Assembly: GCA_016179045.1 (NCBI GenBank) | Contig: JACOSL010000059.1 | Location: forward strand, 24,289-88,288 | Length of the DNA stretch: 64,000 nucleotides | Direction: 5' to 3' | From: Fimbriimonas ginsengisoli | Lineage (GTDB): Bacteria; Armatimonadota; Fimbriimonadia; Fimbriimonadales; Fimbriimonadaceae | Shown here: piece by piece, positions 59,723 to 64,000 of the stretch | Numbering within the stretch: the stretch's first letter is position 1 | How the letters are laid out: each line of letters starts with the position of its first letter | Position numbers and translations under genes: made by a program | Notes under the pieces: generated by a model | Seen by the model: only the letters and a program-made list of their open reading frames with translations | What the model was told of the DNA's origin: nothing | The model's database searches: none

Positions 59723-60577
59723 CTACTGCGATCGTGGGTGCGCTTTGGCGACCGCCTCGCGCAGCCTCTCAACGCTCACATGCGTGTAGATCTGGGTCGT
59801 CTCCAGGCTCTCGTGGCCGAGAAGCTGCTGCACCGATTTCAGGTCCGCGCCGTTGTCCAGCAGGTGGGTGGCAAAGCTGTGGCGCAAAGTGTGGGGCGAG
59901 ACCTCGGGCGGGAGGCCCGAGCCGAGGCACCAGCGCTTGATCGCGCTTTGCAGAGACCGCGCGGATAGGCGGCCGCCTTTGGGGTTGGTGAAGACGGGAT
60001 CGCCAGCGCGGGGCGCCACTCGCTCGCCTTCGATGTAATCGAGTAGGGCGGCGCGGCAGGTTTCGCCGAATAGGGCGAGGCGCTCCTTGCTGCCCTTGCC
60101 TCTCACGCGCAAGCTGCGCTCCTTCAGGTCGATGTCGGATAGGTTCGCGCCGACGAGTTCGGCCGCGCGTAGGCCGGCGCCGTAGAGCAGCTCAAGCATC
60201 GCCCGATCGCGCAACGGGGTGCGGCCTTTATCCGGCTGGTCGAGGAGCTCCCCTGTCTGTGCTTGGCTGAGCGATTTGGGCAGACGCCGGCGCCGAATGG
60301 GCGCCTCGAGGAGTTCGGCGGGATCGGTATCGAGGAGGCCGCCTCGGCGGAGATAGCGCACGAACGAGCGCACCGAGGAGAGCTTTCGAGCCCGCGTCTG
60401 GGGTGTGCTTCCGTAGCGGCGCAGGTATGAGCGCAAGCCTTCGGGGGTGAGGCGGTCGGCGGCGCCTTCTAAGTGGCGCGCGAGTTGGGCGAGGTCGGAG
60501 CCGTACGAGCGCACCGTGTGGGCGGCGCGGCGAGCCGCGAGCGAATCGAGGAACTCCTGAATGCGGGCGTCGAGCAT
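59723..60577 (-). CDS. XerC/XerD-like tyrosine recombinase
   Basis: 284-aa site-specific recombinase with a SAM-like N-terminal DNA-binding domain (about 1-85) and a catalytic domain holding the R in GAGLRAAEL, K in GKGSKER, HTLRHSF, the LGHESLETTQ box and the tyrosine in IYTHVS. Length and layout match chromosome-resolving XerC/D; only one copy is in the window and no dif site was recognised. TAAAAC lies six bases before the ATG. Confidence 0.92.
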   Translation of the reverse strand: MLDARIQEFLDSLAARRAAHTVRSYGSDLAQLARHLEGAADRLTPEGLRSYLRRYGSTPQTRARKLSSVRSFVRYLRRGGLLDTDPAELLEAPIRRRRLPKSLSQAQTGELLDQPDKGRTPLRDRAMLELLYGAGLRAAELVGANLSDIDLKERSLRVRGKGSKERLALFGETCRAALLDYIEGERVAPRAGDPVFTNPKGGRLSARSLQSAIKRWCLGSGLPPEVSPHTLRHSFATHLLDNGADLKSVQQLLGHESLETTQIYTHVSVERLREAVAKAHPRSQ

Positions 60578-60583
60578 GGCTCG

Positions 60584-60589
60584 GTTTTA
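60584..60589 (-). promoter_or_regulatory. -10-like element of the xerC-like gene
   Basis: TAAAAC on the minus strand, 6 nt before the ATG at 60577. Confidence 0.4.
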
Positions 60590-60670
60590 AGGACGCGCGG
60601 ATCGAGGGTCACGCTCCGGGGCGAGCGCTTGGCTGGCGGCCCGCCAAGAGCGAAAGGTGACCCAGCCTCG

Positions 60671-60698
60671 CTTGTCACTTGTCACTCGTCACTTGTCG
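60671..60698. repeat. Heptamer tandem repeat (CTTGTCA), four copies
   Basis: CTTGTCA, CTTGTCA, CTCGTCA, CTTGTCG, a regular period of 7, in the spacer between the xerC-like gene and fabF. Confidence 0.7.
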
Positions 60699-60719
60699 CG
60701 CGCAAGCCACAAAGCCATC
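60697..60719. repeat. Spacer repeat R2, short copy
   Basis: GCGCGCAAGCCACAAAGCC, directly after the heptamers; the same GCGCGCAAGCCAC start occurs at 62235. Confidence 0.5.
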
Positions 60720-60723
60720 GCCC

Positions 60724-61980
60724 TCAGACTGTCTTCCGCAAGATGAGGCACACGTTGTGCCCGCCGAAGCCGAACGAATTGGAGGCGGCCACATCGATGC
60801 TCGCCTTCCGGGCGACGTTGGGCACGTAGTCCAGGTCGCACTCGGGGTCGGGGGTTTCGTAGTTGATCGTGGGCGGCAGCATGCCGTCGCGCATCGCGAG
60901 CAGGCAGATTAGCGCCTCGACCGCCCCCGCCGCGCCCAGGGTGTGGCCGATCATCGACTTGGTGCTGCTGACCGGAATCCGGGCGGCGTGCTCGCCGAAC
61001 ACCCGCTTGATCGCAAGAGTTTCCAGCTTGTCGTTGTAATGGGTCGAGGTGCCGTGGGCGTTGATGTACTGCACGTCTGCTGGGTTCATCCCGGCCGTCC
61101 GCAGAGCGTGCCGCATCGCCCGTGCCGCGCCATCGCCCTCCGGATCGGGCTGGGTGATGTGAAACGCGTCGCCGCTCATGCCGTAGCCGACGATTTCGCC
61201 GTAGATTTGAGCGCCTCGCGCCTTGGCACGCGCAAAATCCTCCAGCACGAGCACGGCCGCGCCCTCGGCGATCACGAAACCGTCGCGGTCGGCATCGAAG
61301 GGCCGGGAGGCCCGCTTGGGTTCATCGTTGCGCTGGGACATTGCCCTCGCTGAGCAAAAGCCGCTCATCCCGAGCTCGTTCACGGGCGCTTCCGCGCCGC
61401 CCGCCAGCATCGCCACCGCATCGCCGCGCTTAATGATATGATAGGCGTCGCCGATCGCGTTCGCGCCGGTTGCGCAGGCGGTAACCACGCACGAGTTCGG
61501 CCCTTTGAAGCCATGCTGGATCGACACGTAGCCCGAAGCCATGTCCGGGATCATGTAAGGCACGAGAAAGGGAGAAACCCGGCTTGGCCCGCCCTCGATT
61601 AGGCGGCGATGCTGCTCGGCAAGGTACGTCAGGCCGCCGATGCCTGAGCCGATGAGCACGCCCACGTCGTCGGCCTCGTCGCCCTCGGCCTTGAAGCAGG
61701 CATCGTCGATCGCCATCCGGGCGGCGGCGGAAGCAAAGGCGATGAAACGGTCGATACGACGCGCCTCTTTGCGGTCGAGCCAATCCTCCGCGTTAAAGTC
61801 TTTGACCTCGCCCGCGATGCGCGTCGTGTATTCGGAGACATCGAGCAGAGTTATCGGAGCGACACCCGATTCGCCTGCCAGCATCCGGGGCCAGAACACG
61901 TCTACGCCGACGCCGAGGGGAGTGACCGCCCCCGCGCCCGTGACGACGACCCTGCCGGAAGGCACCGCGCCCCCGCTCAC
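60724..61980 (-). CDS. fabF: Beta-ketoacyl-ACP synthase II
   Basis: Condensing enzyme of fatty acid elongation, 418 aa. The catalytic Cys in [15 protein letters not shown], the first His in [11 protein letters not shown] and the second His in [18 protein letters not shown] are present. The GTG start at 61980 shares GTGA with acpP. The product is expected to elongate acyl-ACP from C4 to C18. acpP and fabF form the usual pair. Confidence 0.96.
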   Translation of the reverse strand: MSGGAVPSGRVVVTGAGAVTPLGVGVDVFWPRMLAGESGVAPITLLDVSEYTTRIAGEVKDFNAEDWLDRKEARRIDRFIAFASAAARMAIDDACFKAEGDEADDVGVLIGSGIGGLTYLAEQHRRLIEGGPSRVSPFLVPYMIPDMASGYVSIQHGFKGPNSCVVTACATGANAIGDAYHIIKRGDAVAMLAGGAEAPVNELGMSGFCSARAMSQRNDEPKRASRPFDADRDGFVIAEGAAVLVLEDFARAKARGAQIYGEIVGYGMSGDAFHITQPDPEGDGAARAMRHALRTAGMNPADVQYINAHGTSTHYNDKLETLAIKRVFGEHAARIPVSSTKSMIGHTLGAAGAVEALICLLAMRDGMLPPTINYETPDPECDLDYVPNVARKASIDVAASNSFGFGGHNVCLILRKTV

Positions 61981-62216
61981 ACCTGCTTCTTCTGGATGTA
62001 GTTCACGGCATCCCCGACGGTCTTGATTTCGTTGACCTCTTCGTCAGGGATGTCGATCCCGAACTCGTCCTCCAGGGCCATCACCAACTCGACGACGTCC
62101 AATGAGTCGGCGCCGAGGTCTTCGGTGAACGAGGCAGCATCGGTTACCTCCTCCTCCTTGACGCCCAGCTCCTCGACCACGACCTTCTTTACGCGATTCA
62201 GAACGTCCTGCGACAT
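61977..62216 (-). CDS. acpP: Acyl carrier protein
   Basis: 79-aa acidic four-helix protein carrying acyl chains on a phosphopantetheine. The attachment serine is in [10 protein letters not shown]. The ATG at 62216 is chosen over one 30 bases upstream because TAACTT lies seven bases before it. It is coupled to fabF. Confidence 0.96.
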   Translation of the reverse strand: MSQDVLNRVKKVVVEELGVKEEEVTDAASFTEDLGADSLDVVELVMALEDEFGIDIPDEEVNEIKTVGDAVNYIQKKQV

Positions 62217-62223
62217 GGCGATT

Positions 62224-62229
62224 AAGTTA
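62224..62229 (-). promoter_or_regulatory. -10-like element of acpP-fabF
   Basis: TAACTT on the minus strand, 7 nt before the ATG at 62216. Confidence 0.45.
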
Positions 62230-62234
62230 CCTCG

Positions 62235-62286
62235 CGCGCAAGCCACGCAAAGCCACGCACAGCCATTGCAGGGCCAAGCAAAGCTC
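62235..62286. repeat. Spacer repeat R2, longest copy
   Basis: GCGCAAGCCACGCAAAGCCA then CGCACAGCCATTGCAGGGCC and AAGCAAAGCTC: about five imperfect decamers in the spacer between acpP and hsp20. Confidence 0.65.
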
Positions 62287-62359
62287 CCCCGACAACGAAA
62301 CGGCGCCGGCCGCCGGGATTCGGAGAAGACGGCCGACGCCAGGGCAGGGCTCTACAACC

Positions 62360-62791
62360 CTAGGTCTTCTTCACCTCAACGCGGTGCGGCTGGACGTTCT
62401 CCGCCTTCGGCACCGTGACGGTGAGGACGCCATCCTTGAACGTTGCGGTAACGTCCTTGGACCGAACCGGGACATCCAGCGTGAAGGAGCGCTGGAATGT
62501 GCCGTAGCTGCGCTCGACTCGCACGTAGTCCTCGCGGCGCGCCTCATCGGCGAACTCCCGTTTGCCCTTGATGGTCAGAAAGTCGCCTACGAACTCGACC
62601 TCGATGTCGCTCTCGCGAACGCCGGGTAGCTCGCAGAAGAAGAATATCTCGTTCGGGGTCTCTTTGATGTCGACGGTGGGCATCCAGGCGCCTCGGAACT
62701 CCTCTCCTCCGACGCCAAGCACGTCCTCCATCATCTTGTTGAACCTTTCGAACGACCGCATCCGATCGGTGGGCATCCATCTGGTCAACAT
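62360..62791 (-). CDS. Hsp20/alpha-crystallin small heat-shock protein
   Basis: 143-aa chaperone that holds unfolding proteins. The N-terminal MLTRWMPTDRMRSFERFNKMMEDVLG precedes the alpha-crystallin domain (about 45-130) with SFTLDVPVRSKDVTATFKDGVLTVTVPK. A GAGGAGGC ribosome site precedes the ATG. No CIRCE or ROSE-like element was recognised. The CBS protein upstream may belong to the same stress response. Confidence 0.93.
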   Translation of the reverse strand: MLTRWMPTDRMRSFERFNKMMEDVLGVGGEEFRGAWMPTVDIKETPNEIFFFCELPGVRESDIEVEFVGDFLTIKGKREFADEARREDYVRVERSYGTFQRSFTLDVPVRSKDVTATFKDGVLTVTVPKAENVQPHRVEVKKT

Positions 62792-62879
62792 GGTTTTCTT
62801 GCCTCCTCGTAACTTGTGCCGGCTTCTTGGCCGGCGGTTCGGGCCGGGCGCGCTGGTCCAACTCGCCCGGCGACAGTGG

Positions 62880-63317
62880 TTAGACGCCGGTCGAGACGAC
62901 CGCTCGGGCGGCGATATTTTCGTATAGGTGGCCTGCGCGCGTGTCGCCGTGGCAAAGCACGGCCGCGTCGCTCGCGGAAAGTACGCCGAGTAATCGCTCC
63001 TGGCGATCCACGACCACGACCCGCTGCACTCGCATCAGACCCATCACGTCGATGGCGTCTTCCATCTCCTGATCTTCGTAGACGCGCACCACGTCGGTCG
63101 TCATCACGTGGCGAACTCTCGCGCGGGCGGGGTCTCGCAATTCGGCCATGCCCCGAACGACGAGGTCGCGATCGGTCAGGATCCCGACGACACGCTCGCC
63201 GTCGACGACCGGCAGCATGCCGATGTTGGCGTTTCTCATCACGAGGGCCGCGTCGCGGAGCGTCGTATCCGGATGGACGACTTGAACGTTGCGCGTCATT
63301 ACCTGGGATAGGTTCAT
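62880..63317 (-). CDS. Two-CBS-domain protein
   Basis: 145-aa protein with two CBS motifs (about 1-60 and 70-125), with VMTRNVQVVHPDTTLRDA and GILTDRDLVVRGMA in the first and VMTTDVVRVYEDQEMEDAI in the second. Such proteins bind adenosyl ligands and act as energy sensors, but no partner enzyme is fused. The ATG follows GGCGAGGAG. It lies 88 nt upstream of hsp20 on the same strand. Confidence 0.9.
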   Translation of the reverse strand: MNLSQVMTRNVQVVHPDTTLRDAALVMRNANIGMLPVVDGERVVGILTDRDLVVRGMAELRDPARARVRHVMTTDVVRVYEDQEMEDAIDVMGLMRVQRVVVVDRQERLLGVLSASDAAVLCHGDTRAGHLYENIAARAVVSTGV

Positions 63318-63509
63318 GGCGTCTCCTCGCCCCCCGGCCTCGGGGTGGTCCCTTCAGGCGCGCCGCGCGGTTTCGGCTGTATTTCCCGCTCTATACGGGC
63401 GCCTTGGAGCCCCTCGTTTCGAGGGCGTGTTTCTTCTCCATCGTGGCGGAAGGCGAGGGCCAATGTCATGACAGGGTTTTTACGGACGGAGTTATCACGG
63501 CGGGATTCG

Positions 63510-63546
63510 TTGTCACTTGTCGCTTGTCACGTTTGCCACTTGTCAC
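63510..63546. repeat. Heptamer tandem repeat (TTGTCAC), imperfect
   Basis: TTGTCAC, TTGTCGC, TTGTCAC, a broken unit and TTGTCAC. It lies in the geneless final stretch 63318-64000. Confidence 0.65.
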
Positions 63547-63569
63547 ATACCCGGCCACCCTCCCCTTGC

Positions 63570-63600
63570 CCCTCCCTCTAGGGAGGGACGGCTTTTCTTT
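63570..63600 (+). terminator. Hairpin with T-rich tail
   Basis: CCCTCCCT paired with AGGGAGGG (63570-63577 and 63580-63587, 2-nt loop), then ACGGCTTTTCTTT. It looks like an intrinsic terminator, but no plus-strand gene ends nearby and it adjoins the inverted-repeat element below. Confidence 0.4.
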
Positions 63601-63842
63601 GGCTCGCTCGCGCCCTCCGGGCGCTCGCTCACCCTTGCTTTTCGCAACACCTTCCTTGGCGTTGCTTCGGACGATGTTTCGACCGCAGGTTGGCCAGTGC
63701 TCGCAGCGCCGGGGGCGGTAGTCGGCGAGGAGGTCAGCCGAAGCGGGGGGCAACGGGCCCGCCCCTCGGGACGCCAGGATGGCGTCCCGGAAGAAGAACG
63801 GTGAGCGAGGCCCGGGACGGGGCGAGCGAGCCAGAGAAAAAG
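63592..63842. mobile_element. MITE-like element with inverted repeats of about 40 nt
   Basis: The stretch from 63592 (CTTTTCTTTGGCTCGCTCG and on to about 63633) recurs inverted at 63801-63842 (GTGAGCGAGGCCC to CCAGAGAAAA), roughly 80-85% matching by eye. The interior (about 167 nt) has no gene but holds a 9-bp hairpin at 63767-63789 (CGGGACGCC with GGCGTCCCG). No target-site duplication was recognised. Confidence 0.45.
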
Positions 63843-63867
63843 GGAAACCCCTGCCACACTGCGTGAC

Positions 63868-64000
63868 GGCACAACATGGTATCCACCTCTGCCAACGCAT
63901 GGTATCCAGTCAATTAGTCTTGTTTTCATCTATTAGACGGTGTTTGTTGTACGCGGGGCTCACAGCTCGAACAGATATGACAGTGGGAAGCCTGCAAAGA
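63868..64000. other. Low-GC tail with a direct repeat, no gene seen
   Basis: The final 130 bases are visibly richer in A/T than the rest. CATGGTATCCA occurs at 63875-63885 and 63898-63908. This may be the start of another transcription unit or of an insertion element that continues outside the window. Confidence 0.4.

Noticed and set aside
59723..60577. Phage or island integrase
   Set aside because: XerC/D-like length and motif order, no attachment site or phage gene nearby.
60671..60719. Possible CRISPR array
   Set aside because: Tandem 7-mers and decamers have no spacers of constant length; no cas genes.
62816..63721. A 301-codon frame on the plus strand over the CBS protein and the repeat region
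   Set aside because: Arg/Pro/Ser-rich shadow of a GC-rich region that opposes the well-supported CBS gene and runs into repeats.

Overview
The window is a GC-rich chromosomal segment (about 60-65% GC by eye) from a Gram-negative-type (diderm) bacterium. It carries lpxK, an LpxL-like acyltransferase, two heptosyltransferase-like genes and an rfaE2-type adenylyltransferase, so the cell makes a lipid A/heptose-type lipopolysaccharide. The mix of genes (a DUF1800 protein, a GH57 branching enzyme, many lone beta-propellers, a small heat-shock protein beside a CBS protein) suggests to me a member of Armatimonadota/Fimbriimonadia or a similar little-studied phylum. That placement is an impression, not a computed result. 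Sixty-eight protein genes, or parts of genes, and one tRNA fill almost all of the first 50 kb. No prophage, integrase cluster, complete insertion sequence, rRNA or CRISPR array was seen.

Layout. 0-7 kb: end of a DUF1800 gene, tyrS, and a minus-strand set (Y-family polymerase, M1 aminopeptidase, fumarylacetoacetase). 7-17.7 kb: ileS-lspA-small gene-HIT, then a minus-strand tgt/GH57/lipoprotein set, serC, DUF554 and an MscS channel. 17.7-23.5 kb: a tightly overlapping LPS operon (lpxK, lpxL-like, two GT9 genes, rfaE2-like, PIG-L deacetylase) running into ftsY. 23.5-31.1 kb: an unknown family, HIT, uracil-DNA glycosylase, VOC, AraC-type regulator, M50 protease, and mnmG with its partners. 31.1-36 kb: moaD and moaE, a GAF reductase-like protein, fmt and def. 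35-43.4 kb: a tripartite efflux locus split over both strands (TolC plus ATPase facing permease plus ATPase plus adaptor). 43.5-50.3 kb: small exported proteins, a K+ channel, and a BNR propeller/ubiquitin-like/E1-rhodanese group. 50.3-51.7 kb: two tRNA-Ala-like fragments bracketing a DUF899 gene beside an intact tRNA-Ala. 51.8-64 kb: cca, glmS, xerC-like, fabF-acpP, hsp20 and a CBS protein, separated by repeat-rich spacers.

Two themes run through the window. First, about twenty gene starts have a -10-like hexamer (TATAAT, CATAAT, TACAAT and variants) 5-9 nt before the start codon. This implies leaderless mRNAs for most operon heads, while operon-internal genes use Shine-Dalgarno sites or 4-nt overlaps. 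The signal also settles several start codons. Second, the 3' part (53-64 kb) holds several dispersed short repeat families that are almost absent from the first 50 kb.

Several conserved enzymes have altered signature residues: TyrRS (HIGH replaced by TLGW), IleRS (HIGT and KMSKR) and Tgt (zinc cysteines absent). These and the tRNA-bracketed islet are the most checkable oddities.
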